The notes beneath the pieces were generated by a model, which saw nothing but the letters and a program-made list of their open reading frames with translations, searched no databases and was not told the origin of the DNA. A program made the translations under genes and the position numbers. From Armatimonadota bacterium (GTDB lineage Bacteria; Armatimonadota; Fimbriimonadia; Fimbriimonadales; Fimbriimonadaceae): a stretch of 64,000 nt of DNA. The stretch is taken from contig JAKOXK010000070.1 of NCBI GenBank assembly GCA_029781035.1, forward strand, positions 1 to 64,000, written 5' to 3'. Position 1 is the first letter of the stretch; each line of letters starts with the position of its first letter. Positions 1 to 8,587 of the stretch are shown in pieces.

Positions 1-13
1 CTTCATCATTGGC

Positions 14-370
14 ATGATCCAAAGTCGTTGGAGCGGCAATCAGCAAAGGCCATCTGACTGGGAGATCTATATGTCGGACCGGGCCCCTCGACCGTTCTTT
101 GAATCGCCTTTGTATTGGGTCTTATTTGCCATGTGGCTAATCGTTCTCGCGTATTCCGTTTGGAAGGCGCCGCAAGTGCTGAGTCGATCTTGGCTGCGCA
201 GTTCGTGGCGCATAGTGGCCCTACCGGTCCTTTGGCTGCTTGTCTGGACCGCTGTCGAGCCTCGCGAAAATACTACTTCAGGACTTTTCTTTGCAGTGGG
301 AGTTATCCTAAGCTTTGGAGCTCTGTGGCAAGGCGAGTTTGGGTCCATAAGGATGCAGGAGCGCACCTGA
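14..370 (+). CDS. Small membrane protein, possible RHS-cassette immunity protein
   Basis: A 118-aa protein with three hydrophobic segments (about residues 33-50, 65-80 and 88-103), so a small integral membrane protein. No family is recognised. It ends one base before the ATG of an orphan RHS-core gene. By analogy with the second cassette, where a small membrane protein overlaps the RHS gene end, it could be the immunity protein of an RHS toxin lying left of the window. That role is inference only. Confidence 0.5.
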   Translation: MIQSRWSGNQQRPSDWEIYMSDRAPRPFFESPLYWVLFAMWLIVLAYSVWKAPQVLSRSWLRSSWRIVALPVLWLLVWTAVEPRENTTSGLFFAVGVILSFGALWQGEFGSIRMQERT

Positions 371-371
371 G

Positions 372-731
372 ATGGCGGTGACCACCTACACCGTGATCGG
401 CGGGGTGATCGTCCACGAGAACCGGGGTGGGACGGAGCGGAACTACCGGCCGGACACCTTGGGGAGCACGATTGCCCTGACGGACCGCACGACCGCCACC
501 GACACGTGGGAGTACTGGCCCTACGGCGAGGTGCGCACGCATTCGGGCTCCAGCCAGACCGCCTTCACCTACGTGGGCACCCTCGGGTACTGCAAGTTCT
601 CCAGTGGCTCCCAGATGACCTACGTCCGGGCGAGGATGTACATGGCCAGCAGGGGCAGGTGGGCCACCGTGGATCCGCTGTGGCCAAAGGAGCCAGCATA
701 TGAATATGTGGCTGACGTGACCCCAATTTGA
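372..731 (+). pseudogene. RHS-repeat core fragment, 3' truncated
   Basis: A 119-aa fragment that starts with MAVTTYTVIGG and carries the RHS-associated core signatures LGSTIALTD, YWPYGEVR, YVRARMYMASRG and WATVDPLWP. It is nearly identical in pattern to the start of the minus-strand RHS gene at 1494-2372. Similarity stops near base 710, where sequence attached to an IS3 transposase remnant begins, so the variable C-terminal toxin region is lost. RHS cores normally end the shell that encloses a toxin tip. AGGAG about 12 bases upstream of the ATG is conserved between the two copies. Confidence 0.75.
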
Positions 732-742
732 GGGCCACCCTT

Positions 743-1150
743 TCATACGACGGGTTCCTCCACGGCCTGTTGTACCTCTTCCCACTTCTGCCTGAAAAGG
801 GCCGGTTGAAGATATCCGATGGAGCTGTGGGGGCGTTCTTCGTTGTAGAACCTTCGCCAGAGGGACGTCTTGACTTGGGCGTCTGCCAGGTTCTCGAAGA
901 GCTCGGCGTCGAGGCACTCGCTGCGGAAGGTGCCGACGAAGCTCTCGGCAAAGCCGTTCTGCCAAGGGCTCCCGGGCTGTATGGTGACGTGCCTGACGCC
1001 GTGCTCCTCTAGGAAGAGCCTGAGCGCCCAAGAGACGAACTCGGGGCCGTTGTCGCAGCGCAGGTGCCCCGGAGCGCCGCGCTCGAAGAACGCTGGGCGA
1101 AGTGTGTCGGCCTCACGCTCGGCCGGGATCTTACTAGCCGCCTCAATCAA
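743..1150 (-). pseudogene. IS3-family transposase (OrfB) C-terminal fragment
   Basis: About 135 codons of the C-terminal half of an IS3-type DDE transposase (integrase core). CDNGPEF carries the second Asp, FAESFVGTFRSECL carries the catalytic Glu, and FYNEERPHSS is the typical IS3 C-terminal motif. The N-terminal half, the first catalytic Asp and OrfA are absent, so it cannot be active. It sits exactly where the plus-strand RHS fragment loses its C-terminus, suggesting that insertion followed by deletion shaped the locus. No terminal inverted repeats were identified. Confidence 0.85.
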
Positions 1151-1542
1151 GTTCCTTGAGAGTCAGACCGTAGACTCCTTAGTAAGCGGGATCCACTGTC
1201 AGTTTCATATCCAAATTCTACGATAATAATCCCGTTCCTATCAACAACGTAGCACCTTTCCGCCGAACCATATCCACCGATTGCGGTTGGTTTTATTACA
1301 TAGACACGACAAGGCAACGACCCATAGTGCGAGTCGAATTCCTCGTCAATTACGCCAACAATTGGCTGTATATCCGGAAAGTACCTTGCCGAATCGAGCC
1401 GCAGCCCCTTCAGGTGATCTTCGAGAGCACAGACTCTACTAAAGAGCATGGCTTCGACGATTATGACTAGTGCCAACAGTACAGCGGCACACTTTAATAG
1501 CAATTCATCCCCTCCGTAGCGTTTGCGCATTCGTAAAAGCAA
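1147..1542 (-). CDS. Small single-pass membrane protein downstream of RHS toxin (putative immunity protein)
   Basis: A 131-aa protein with a positively charged N-terminus followed by one hydrophobic segment (about residues 17-37) and then a soluble domain. No family is recognised. Its start overlaps the 3' end of the RHS gene by about 49 bases, the tight layout expected of an RHS toxin and its immunity gene. Its 3' end abuts the truncated IS3 fragment, so the native C-terminus may have been altered. The immunity role is inferred from position. Confidence 0.5.
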   Translation of the reverse strand: MLLRMRKRYGGDELLLKCAAVLLALVIIVEAMLFSRVCALEDHLKGLRLDSARYFPDIQPIVGVIDEEFDSHYGSLPCRVYVIKPTAIGGYGSAERCYVVDRNGIIIVEFGYETDSGSRLLRSLRSDSQGT

Positions 1543-2372
1543 TCTGCAATTGATCCATAGGCCAAGAGATTGATGCCAATTGCAGCCCCCAGTGCCTCGG
1601 CTTCGTTGTCTTCCGGATCGTTATCGTCTCCAGTGAGGCAGATACCGACGCCAGTGCAAAAGGCTAGTGCACATCCTTTGAAGCAGTGAGCAAGCTTATC
1701 ACCAGTCCCCCACCCGCCACAACTCTTGCTACAATTGAACTCTTTGCCTGCGGAGCTGGATCCCCTAAGGAATTCACCAAATCTAATTAGGGCACCCATA
1801 TTAAAGCAACCTGGTATGTCAGGATCATTGCAGACACCACAGGGGCCGCACTTGATGTGACTCTTGCAGAATCGATTGGCGAGCTTGCATGCGTACTGGG
1901 GACAGTTTTGTCCAGTAAGAGAATAGTACTTGTACGCACAGTAGAAGCACGACATTCTGGATCCAGATCTCCTGCACTGCCCCAAGTTCCCGGATGTGCC
2001 CAAATTGTCTGAAATAGCATTGGGCTGGCAAAGCGCGTATGAGTACGCCAATTCTTGCGGCCACAGCGGATCCACCGTGGCCCACCTGCCTCGGCTCGCC
2101 ATGTACATCCTGGCCCTGACGTAGGTCATCTGGGAAGTGGTGGTCACCTTGCAGTAGCCCAGCGTCCCCACGTAGGTGAAAGAGGTGGTGCTCGTTCCCG
2201 TGTGTGAGCGAACCTCGCCGTAGGGCCAGTAGACCCAAGTGTCGGTGAAGGAAGACGCGTCGGCCAAGGCCACGGTGCTGCCGAGGGTGTCGGGAATGTA
2301 GTCCCGCTCCACCCCGCCCCGGTCCTCGTGGACGATCACGCCATTGATCACTGTGTACGTCGTCACCGCCAT
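1494..2372 (-). CDS. Orphan RHS-core protein with Cys-rich C-terminal domain
   Basis: About 292 aa from the ATG at 2372; an upstream in-frame ATG at 2447 gives 317 aa. The first 100 residues are an RHS-associated core (LGSTVALAD, YWPYGEVR, FTYVGTLGY, WATVDPLWP). The remaining ~190 residues form an unrelated Cys-rich region with pairs such as CFYC, CGPCGVC, CSKSCGG and CTGVGICL, in the position of a polymorphic toxin tip. The long YD-repeat shell is absent, so this is a detached cassette rather than a full RHS protein. The 2372 start is preferred because AGGAG plus the bases around the ATG are conserved in the copy at 372. The toxin activity is unknown. Confidence 0.65.
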   Translation of the reverse strand: MAVTTYTVINGVIVHEDRGGVERDYIPDTLGSTVALADASSFTDTWVYWPYGEVRSHTGTSTTSFTYVGTLGYCKVTTTSQMTYVRARMYMASRGRWATVDPLWPQELAYSYALCQPNAISDNLGTSGNLGQCRRSGSRMSCFYCAYKYYSLTGQNCPQYACKLANRFCKSHIKCGPCGVCNDPDIPGCFNMGALIRFGEFLRGSSSAGKEFNCSKSCGGWGTGDKLAHCFKGCALAFCTGVGICLTGDDNDPEDNEAEALGAAIGINLLAYGSIADCFYECANATEGMNCY

Positions 2373-2485
2373 GTCAACTGCGCTCCTGCAGGTAGTCGCT
2401 CCCGTCCCAGGTTTGTCCCGGATCAGTTCATTGTACAGCTCTTTCATGGCTGAGATCAGAGAAAGCGATTGCCGTTACTCTGAAG

Positions 2486-2783
2486 TCACCAGAAGCCTGT
2501 GAACACGCCTCCGACCGGCGTCTGCCTCTCGACCTCAGAAACCCACTTGGCCATCATAGCGATCCCCTCTTGCAGCTGCTCGTCCGTCAAACTTGTCCCT
2601 GGACTTGTGGAGCCGGGACAGTACCAAGCCAAAGCGGTGCGGGTAGTTCACGTGGTCTTGAGTAAGGATGCGGATCAGTGCCCTGCTCCCGTGAGGGTCG
2701 TACTCCTCGTCGACATACTTGCTCCTTACGTGCCATCCGGCGTCCGTCAAGGTCAGCCTATAGTCCTCGACGGGTGGCCGCAC
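2486..2783 (-). pseudogene. Possible frameshifted small hypothetical gene
   Basis: Two overlapping minus-strand frames look protein-like. The first runs from 2783 to about 2590 (DAGWHVRSKYVDEEYDPHG). The second, offset frame reads on to a TGA at 2486-2488 and contains LTDEQLQEGIAMMAKW. Joining them near 2590-2600 would give a single ~98-aa protein, so a frameshift or decay is suspected. No family is recognised, and the evidence is only the appearance of the translation. Confidence 0.3.
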
Positions 2784-2951
2784 GATTGTCGTCGGTGGGT
2801 GACTGCGTTCTTCACTGCGTGAGGCTGACCTCCCGTGGGTGGCGCGATTATGACAGGGCAGAAGTTCGACGAGTGACGCCCGCCACTGGGCAGCCCTTGC
2901 ATAGTCGTGTGCCCCGCACCCTCAAAACTCGAGATGAAACGGCTCCCGGCC

Positions 2952-3308
2952 CTAAGAACAACAACCCTTGAGCAGCACAGCGGCCCGCGCCACCGCCTCG
3001 TCGACCGAGCCGACGATGTTCTCCTCGCCCACGTTGCGGTGGAACTCGGCCCGGTCCATCAGCCGGGCGGGTTGCTCCCGCATGCCGCAAAGAATGATCT
3101 CTCGCCCAGATGAGTGCAGCAGGTCGGCCAGGTTTTCCAGAGCGTGGAGCCCGGTGCCGTCGATCGCGGTCATGTTGCGCAGCCGCACGATGACCACCGG
3201 CGGCAGGCCGTCGAGCTCCTCTCGCACGACGTCGAGCTTGTCGGCTGAGCCGAAGAGGACCGGCCCGTGGATGCGGTAGATGGCGACGCCCGCCTGGGTG
3301 CGGGGCAT
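2952..3308 (-). CDS. Orphan STAS domain (SulP transporter C-terminal type)
   Basis: A 118-aa protein that is entirely a STAS domain of the type closing SulP anion transporters: VAIYRIHGPVLFGSADKL at the start, then the central VVIVRLRNMTAIDGTGL loop where SpoIIAA-like proteins carry the phosphorylatable Ser/Thr. The transporter membrane part is missing, so this is either a stand-alone STAS protein or the 3' remnant of a SulP gene. A 22-bp palindrome ends nine bases upstream of the ATG, which favours a transcribed unit. Confidence 0.7.
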   Translation of the reverse strand: MPRTQAGVAIYRIHGPVLFGSADKLDVVREELDGLPPVVIVRLRNMTAIDGTGLHALENLADLLHSSGREIILCGMREQPARLMDRAEFHRNVGEENIVGSVDEAVARAAVLLKGCCS

Positions 3309-3316
3309 CGGTCAAG

Positions 3317-3338
3317 TATATTCGATTGTTCGAATATA
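3317..3338. promoter_or_regulatory. Perfect 9-bp inverted repeat, possible operator
   Basis: Arms TATATTCGA and TCGAATATA are separated by TTGT. The repeat lies immediately upstream of the STAS gene start at 3308 and 14 bp from the 3' end of the gene at 3352. AT-rich palindromes of this look are typical of ArsR-family operators, but no regulator gene is nearby and the assignment is a guess. Confidence 0.4.
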
Positions 3339-3351
3339 TAACTGAACACCC

Positions 3352-4257
3352 TCAATCAAGTTCCGTGTGAGAAACTGCGACTAATAATGGCTCGCCCGTG
3401 CCCAATTCGCCACACGCGCTTAGAAACTGGAAAGAGTAAGTTGTCGCCTTCACCGCTTCTGCTGCAGGGATTAGGACAGGCACATCACCCTCGATAATGG
3501 AGAAACGCAGTTCGGTCACCTTATTGTCGAGCGTCCGACTGACCGCGATGTCGAAGAGCCGTGGCCTGACCAAAGTCAGCTTTGTCACGCGCGTCAGACG
3601 GTGAAAGCCGTCCGTGGTGGCTTCACACAGCACTTCAGGCGTCCCCGACGGCAGCTTCTTGGCGTACCCCTCCGTGCCCAGCGCTCCGAGGAGCCGAACG
3701 ACACGGGCGGCCAGATCCTGATAGTCGAACTTGGAGAAATCAACATCGGTCGTGGTGTCAACGGTGCCTTGGCCGGGAACCACAATGGTCGAGCGTGGCC
3801 GGCCAGCATGGTGCTTGTAACAATTGGCCAGCTTCCTGACGGCGTCTACGGCCCCGAACTCGGGAAGACTGGTCAAGTCGATGTGCGCATGCTTGAAGTC
3901 CCTCTTCACTCTGTCCCACTGCATGGACTGGAGCGGACGGTTCCTGGTCTGTCGGTAGACCCGCGACGCTATCTTCTCGACGTGGGACCATAGAAGGACG
4001 GGCACAATCCCCATCTGCGTTCGCAAGAACTCTTGTGCCATGTGGACGTTGTCAGAGGCTGTCAGTCTGGCCTCTTCGACGTCCGCGTCCCATGCCTCAT
4101 CGTCGCTGACCGTAGGCAGGTCGCCACAGGCCGACTGAGCCTCCTCTAGCACTGACCGCATCGCACTGTCGAGCAAGGAGCATTGTTCCTCAATCCGGTG
4201 GAGGGCGGCCACTTCGATGAGCCAGGGCATGAACGAAACGATACTACTTGCCGCCAC
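3352..4257 (-). CDS. Hypothetical protein with a HEPN-like motif
   Basis: A 301-aa soluble protein with no recognised family. The N-terminal half is helical and contains RKLANCYKHH at about residues 142-151, which resembles the R...N..KH signature of HEPN-like helical domains but has one more spacer residue than the classical RX4-6H. The C-terminal half is predicted mixed alpha/beta. It is encoded alone upstream of the STAS gene. An RNase or defence role would be inference only. Confidence 0.45.
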   Translation of the reverse strand: MAASSIVSFMPWLIEVAALHRIEEQCSLLDSAMRSVLEEAQSACGDLPTVSDDEAWDADVEEARLTASDNVHMAQEFLRTQMGIVPVLLWSHVEKIASRVYRQTRNRPLQSMQWDRVKRDFKHAHIDLTSLPEFGAVDAVRKLANCYKHHAGRPRSTIVVPGQGTVDTTTDVDFSKFDYQDLAARVVRLLGALGTEGYAKKLPSGTPEVLCEATTDGFHRLTRVTKLTLVRPRLFDIAVSRTLDNKVTELRFSIIEGDVPVLIPAAEAVKATTYSFQFLSACGELGTGEPLLVAVSHTELD

Positions 4258-4470
4258 ACTGAACCATGCTCCTAGTCATGGACATGGATCGACGGCAAGA
4301 AGAAGAGGCGAGCGTCCAAAGCATCTAGACGCACGTCTGCTTAAGCATAGATCGGTTCGCGAGAAGCATTGAGGAGTTGGCTCCGGGAGTCAGGCAGGCG
4401 CTTCCTCAGATGATCCAGATGTCCTGAATTGGGCAACTTCTGGAGCCAAAACCACCATCCCGCTCTGGGC

Positions 4471-7400
4471 TCACGTGTTCAGGTCTTGCCTTTGCGAGGC
4501 TTCGTCGTCTTCCCTCTTGGCCTGTCTCCCGTAGTCGTCGGCGACCCGCTGTAAGAGTGCCGCACACTTAGGGAATCTGGGACGGACACTCTTGGCCAAT
4601 CCTTCGTACTTCGCTTCCTCTGCCCTTTCCAGGTCGCCGCCTGCATACGGCGCCCGCATCGTCACCCCTCGGCTGTTCAGGACGCCAACGACAAACCCTT
4701 CGCCCAGCTCCTTCGTCCCATCCACCTCAAAAAGCTCGCAGACCGACTCATGGGGCCACATACCGGAAGGATCTTCAGGCGATGCGGCCAAGACGCGACC
4801 AATGACTTCGTCCAGCACCTCCGCGCGGTCGATTTCAGGCTGGCTCGCGAGCTGTCTTGCCATTCGTACGTAATCGCGCAGTGCCGCGACGTCGATGTCT
4901 CCATTGGCTCCAGTGCCGGGAACGATCCTCCAGTTGTCGAGCGTCATGTACGCCGATTGAGCCAGTGCCGCCTCTTGTTCGGTCGGCTCCCTCTTCTCGC
5001 GGCCCTTTGCCTTGAAGGCCATACACACGAGTTCGACCAAGAGTTCCGGGTCTCCGGCGAGCGCTTGGCCAAGGGCCCTCGGCTCGCGCAGGTATCCCAG
5101 GACAGGCATGAAAAAGAACTCCAAACGAGCTGTCTCGACTAGCGACGCATGCCCGCGCTCGACCAAGCGATCGATGACTTGTCCGATTTCATAGCCAAGC
5201 CTGCCGATCGATTCGGCGTTCGCCTGTGCCGTGTCTCTAAGCAGGCTAAGGGCCGTCAATGCCAATTCGTCTGGGAAATCCGAGACGCCAGGCTGGGGCG
5301 CCAGCGCCAGTAGGTCGACCACTTCGGCCGCTCGTCCGACCGCTAGCAGGTGGTCGAGCGCATATCGGCCTTCAACCCCGGTTGTCGGTATGCGCAGGTG
5401 CGGGACGGAGCGCCAGTAAGCCTCGCAGGTGTCGTCGCCTGCCGACTCGACAAGCCGCCACACGTCCATGGAGTAGTCTGCGCAGTTGCAGAGCTCTGCT
5501 CTCTGACTAGGCGTCAGGTGCGCCGTGCTGGTCGACCGCAGGATCCCGCGCAGCCATTGTCCGCCCTCTACCTCGATGCGACGAGTGGCAAACCCGACCG
5601 CCAACCCATGGCGGCCCGCTGCGTGTTCACCAAGGTTGCGGGCTAGGAAAAGGACGCCCTCTTCGTCTCTCCAAATCCGCAGGTCAGCGGCGGCCCGACC
5701 CACAAAGTACGGTGCTGCGACCAGGCCAGCGAACCGTTCGACCGCAGCTTCACCGCTTTGTTCGAAGATGCTCCGGACAGACTCTTCACGCAAGTCACCG
5801 AGCCGCCGTTGCTCTTCTTCGTAGTTGTGGCCTTCGCGCTTCCACTGCTCGGGCAGATCGACCCACTGCTCGAAGAGCCACTTGTCGCTCTGCATCGAGT
5901 CCTTCGGCGCAAGGGCCGCCAACACCGCTTCAAGCCTCTTCATTTGGCCGGGCTCGAGTCCCCACTCGGCGTCTGGAAACCGGCGGTGGTGGTGCCAGGT
6001 GCCCCGAAGCCTTTCCCACAGGCTCGTGGACTCTTCCGGCGAGAACTTCTCGATCGATTTCTCAAGCGCGTCTAACAGCAGGCCAGCCCAGTCAGGGCCA
6101 AGACCGAGGACTCTCGACGCAAGGTCTGCCCATCGAACGGCGTCGGTGCCTGCGTCGGCGATCGCCCAGTTCAACGACTCGAGACCGGCCCTACTGACCT
6201 CCTGCCTCGGGACGCGCGGCTGATCGCCGCTCACCCATGGCCTTAGCTCCGGACGGCTGGTCGGCATGCCTACCGCGTGCCTCTGCGGTATCTGGCTCAG
6301 CAACAAGCCCCAAGCTGCAGAGGGAAACTGCTTGCGCACCAAATCAATGGCGCTGAGACGTTCGTCCAGCGTGGCGGTGGTGCAGGGTCGCCAAGGGCGG
6401 AACACCTCCGCAAGGCTTGAAGCAGGGTTGTTTCCGGAAGCGCCAAAACCTATCTGAGCAAGGCGGGCCAGGGCCACCGCCACTCGAGGAAGGTACAGGG
6501 GCGCCCAAGCGAGCCGCTCCAACGCCCACAAAAGGTGATGGTGGCGGCTTGACGACATGAGTGGTCCGTTGTCTTCGGAAAGTAGGCCAGCGACGCAATT
6601 CGGGCGCTCTGACAATAGATCCGTTTCCAATGCCTCGAGAAACTCGTCAGGAGCCGCTTCGGCCAACAGCGGCAATAGGGGTGCCAGGGAGTACCAGCGT
6701 TGCGGCGCAGCATCGTCAAGGAGGTTGGTCACGAGACGTTCGGCCAGTGCCTTGCCCGAAGAACCGTCTGAAAGGTCAGGGTTTTGTGCGGCAAGGAGCC
6801 CGATCGACCGTGCGGCTCCCTGCTTGATCGCGCTGCTGAACAGGGGGCTCCTGGCATAGAGGCCAGCTTTCCATCGCTCGCTAGGATCTAGCTCGTAGGA
6901 CGGGTCGTCCTCCATCAAGACGGTCGAGACGTGGTCCCCGAACCGGGCCAGGACCGCCGGATCGCCCAGTTGACCAAGTGTGCGCCATGCTTCGGGCGGA
7001 TCGGTCACGAACCAGGTTCGGCCGGACTTTCTGAGAAGTGGTGGCGACTCCGAAGGCAGGCGCTGGATCCAAGCCAGTGTGTCAGCGTACGAGACTCCTG
7101 CCAGTGTGGCAACCGCATGCTGGTCGTCTTCGTTGTCGCTGCTCCAGCGGTCCGCCAGAAGAACTGCTGCTAGGATCCGCGGGTCAGGCGCCCTCTTCCG
7201 GATCAGTCTGAAAAAACGCGACGGCGCTCCTAGCCGCTGCCGGAGGTGCTCCACGCCGTTGCGCGCCATACGGGCAGCCTCTTCAGCTTGGTAACGGTCG
7301 ATCCCCGAATCCGTGATCCTTTCGGCGAGCCGACCAACGTCGACTTTGGGCACGTTCACAACGTTGTGGCCACTGGGATACTGCAGCATGACCAGCCGGT

Positions 7401-8253
7401 TGTTCCGTGTGACCTGCCCAGGGTGGGAGTCGTCAAGGTCGCACTTGGCCACAAGCACGCACTGCGTAACGGTGGACGCCAGGTGTTGGAGGCTCGCGGT
7501 CTGTTCGACGACCAGTGTCCTAAGGCCGAGGCGAGTCAGGTTCTCCTCCGTGGAAGTGAGGATCACGCTTGCCAGGAAAGCCACCGCCTCGTTCTCCGAA
7601 TCGGCCACGATCTGGACTAGCTGCTGGCTCAGCATGGTGTCGGCCAACTTCTGGGCCACATCGTCCCTTCCAGACAAGAGCCAATCGCGCCCAATCCGGT
7701 TTATGCCGCAATAGGCCCAGTCCTCAAACCAGTCCTCAAGCACGCGGATGCCATCGACGGCCAAGCCGAGCCTACTGCTGATCCAGATATGGACGGGCGG
7801 GCAATAGCAGAGCCACTCCCAGAGATCATCAGCATCAAGAAAACGCACTTCTCGCCAACCGGCCTCGCGTTGGTCGTCAGCCCACTTGTCTTTGGCCGAC
7901 CACCTTCTCAGGGAAACCCCCACGTAGGTCGTCTTAGCGCGCACCGACTCCTCTGTGTCCCCGGTGCGTTTGTCAAAGTCTTTGGAGGCTTTGTCGCTGG
8001 CATTTGGGTCTTGGGCTGTCAGTTCCCATACCGAATCCCCATCGGGTACGTGGGCGGTTTTGATCGGGGCATTGACCTCTCCGTCGTAGCCACCAAGCCT
8101 GATGCCAGTACCCGTCCTGAAAGTCACGCTGGTGGGCGGCTCTGACTCGAAACGAACCAGCCTTTGGACAAGCTCTGGCAATAGGCCGGCCGCTTCGAGC
8201 CTGCCAGCGGCCGCGACCAGGCCGTCGCTGTCGACGAAGTGGGGGCTGCTCAC
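4471..8253 (-). CDS. Large defence-like protein: PD-(D/E)XK-like N-terminus, degenerate NTPase region, helical repeats
   Basis: A 1260-aa soluble protein. Residues 50-100 contain GYDGEV and SVWELTA followed by a Lys-rich stretch, a pattern resembling restriction-endonuclease-like folds (Asp57, Glu77, possible Lys 88-95); the usual E-X-K lysine is replaced by Thr. Residues 185-330 look like a P-loop NTPase core, but the loop position (QLVQIVADSENEA) lacks GXXGXGKT, so ATP binding is doubtful. From about 350 to the end the protein is alpha-helical with HEAT/TPR-like character. The architecture matches very large anti-phage sensors in defence islands. It is followed by non-coding DNA and lies near ArdC, restriction-modification and STAND genes. 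Function is inferred from architecture and neighbourhood. Confidence 0.55.
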   Translation of the reverse strand: MSSPHFVDSDGLVAAAGRLEAAGLLPELVQRLVRFESEPPTSVTFRTGTGIRLGGYDGEVNAPIKTAHVPDGDSVWELTAQDPNASDKASKDFDKRTGDTEESVRAKTTYVGVSLRRWSAKDKWADDQREAGWREVRFLDADDLWEWLCYCPPVHIWISSRLGLAVDGIRVLEDWFEDWAYCGINRIGRDWLLSGRDDVAQKLADTMLSQQLVQIVADSENEAVAFLASVILTSTEENLTRLGLRTLVVEQTASLQHLASTVTQCVLVAKCDLDDSHPGQVTRNNRLVMLQYPSGHNVVNVPKVDVGRLAERITDSGIDRYQAEEAARMARNGVEHLRQRLGAPSRFFRLIRKRAPDPRILAAVLLADRWSSDNEDDQHAVATLAGVSYADTLAWIQRLPSESPPLLRKSGRTWFVTDPPEAWRTLGQLGDPAVLARFGDHVSTVLMEDDPSYELDPSERWKAGLYARSPLFSSAIKQGAARSIGLLAAQNPDLSDGSSGKALAERLVTNLLDDAAPQRWYSLAPLLPLLAEAAPDEFLEALETDLLSERPNCVAGLLSEDNGPLMSSSRHHHLLWALERLAWAPLYLPRVAVALARLAQIGFGASGNNPASSLAEVFRPWRPCTTATLDERLSAIDLVRKQFPSAAWGLLLSQIPQRHAVGMPTSRPELRPWVSGDQPRVPRQEVSRAGLESLNWAIADAGTDAVRWADLASRVLGLGPDWAGLLLDALEKSIEKFSPEESTSLWERLRGTWHHHRRFPDAEWGLEPGQMKRLEAVLAALAPKDSMQSDKWLFEQWVDLPEQWKREGHNYEEEQRRLGDLREESVRSIFEQSGEAAVERFAGLVAAPYFVGRAAADLRIWRDEEGVLFLARNLGEHAAGRHGLAVGFATRRIEVEGGQWLRGILRSTSTAHLTPSQRAELCNCADYSMDVWRLVESAGDDTCEAYWRSVPHLRIPTTGVEGRYALDHLLAVGRAAEVVDLLALAPQPGVSDFPDELALTALSLLRDTAQANAESIGRLGYEIGQVIDRLVERGHASLVETARLEFFFMPVLGYLREPRALGQALAGDPELLVELVCMAFKAKGREKREPTEQEAALAQSAYMTLDNWRIVPGTGANGDIDVAALRDYVRMARQLASQPEIDRAEVLDEVIGRVLAASPEDPSGMWPHESVCELFEVDGTKELGEGFVVGVLNSRGVTMRAPYAGGDLERAEEAKYEGLAKSVRPRFPKCAALLQRVADDYGRQAKREDDEASQRQDLNT

Positions 8254-8587
8254 TGCTTGAGTCTACCAAGGACTAGCCTTGCTGTCACCACGCCTCAGAC
8301 CGACCTTGCTCGGCACTCAAGTGAGACGATATGGACTGCAATGCCACGTAAGCCTGCCCCTAGAGGACATGTTTCGAGAAAGAGAAGTGGGATTTGAGGT
8401 CAATCTGGAGGAAGTCGACGCAACGCTTCAGCTGTTTGATGGACGGGGTTCGGACGCCTCGGTGGATCTTCGCCGATAGCTTCGGCCCGTTGGGCGTCCG
8501 AGTCTAGGAGCGAAACTAATTCAGTGACCCGGGCGTCTTGGCGCTTGAAAAAAGACCCCTCTAACGAGGGGCCGTGAAGGATGGGTC
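8254..8587. other. Intergenic region with one terminator
   Basis: A 334-bp stretch between the 1260-aa protein and the DprA-like gene. Short open frames on both strands have no protein-like support, and one of them runs through the terminator hairpin. It should hold the promoter of the 1260-aa gene, but no clear -35/-10 pair was found. Confidence 0.5.
8548..8571 (-). terminator. Rho-independent terminator of the DprA-like gene
   Basis: Hairpin with arms CCCCTC (8556-8561) and GAGGGG (8566-8571) and loop TAAC. On the minus strand it is followed by TCTTTTTTC, a good U-tract. It lies 17 bp past the stop codon of the minus-strand gene at 8588. Confidence 0.8.

Noticed and set aside
1141-3364. 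The 15-mer CCTCAATCAAGTTCC at 1141 and at about 3350, as a possible attachment site
   Set aside because: About one or two shared 15-mers are expected by chance in 64 kb, the match does not extend, and both copies simply include the ends of unrelated genes.
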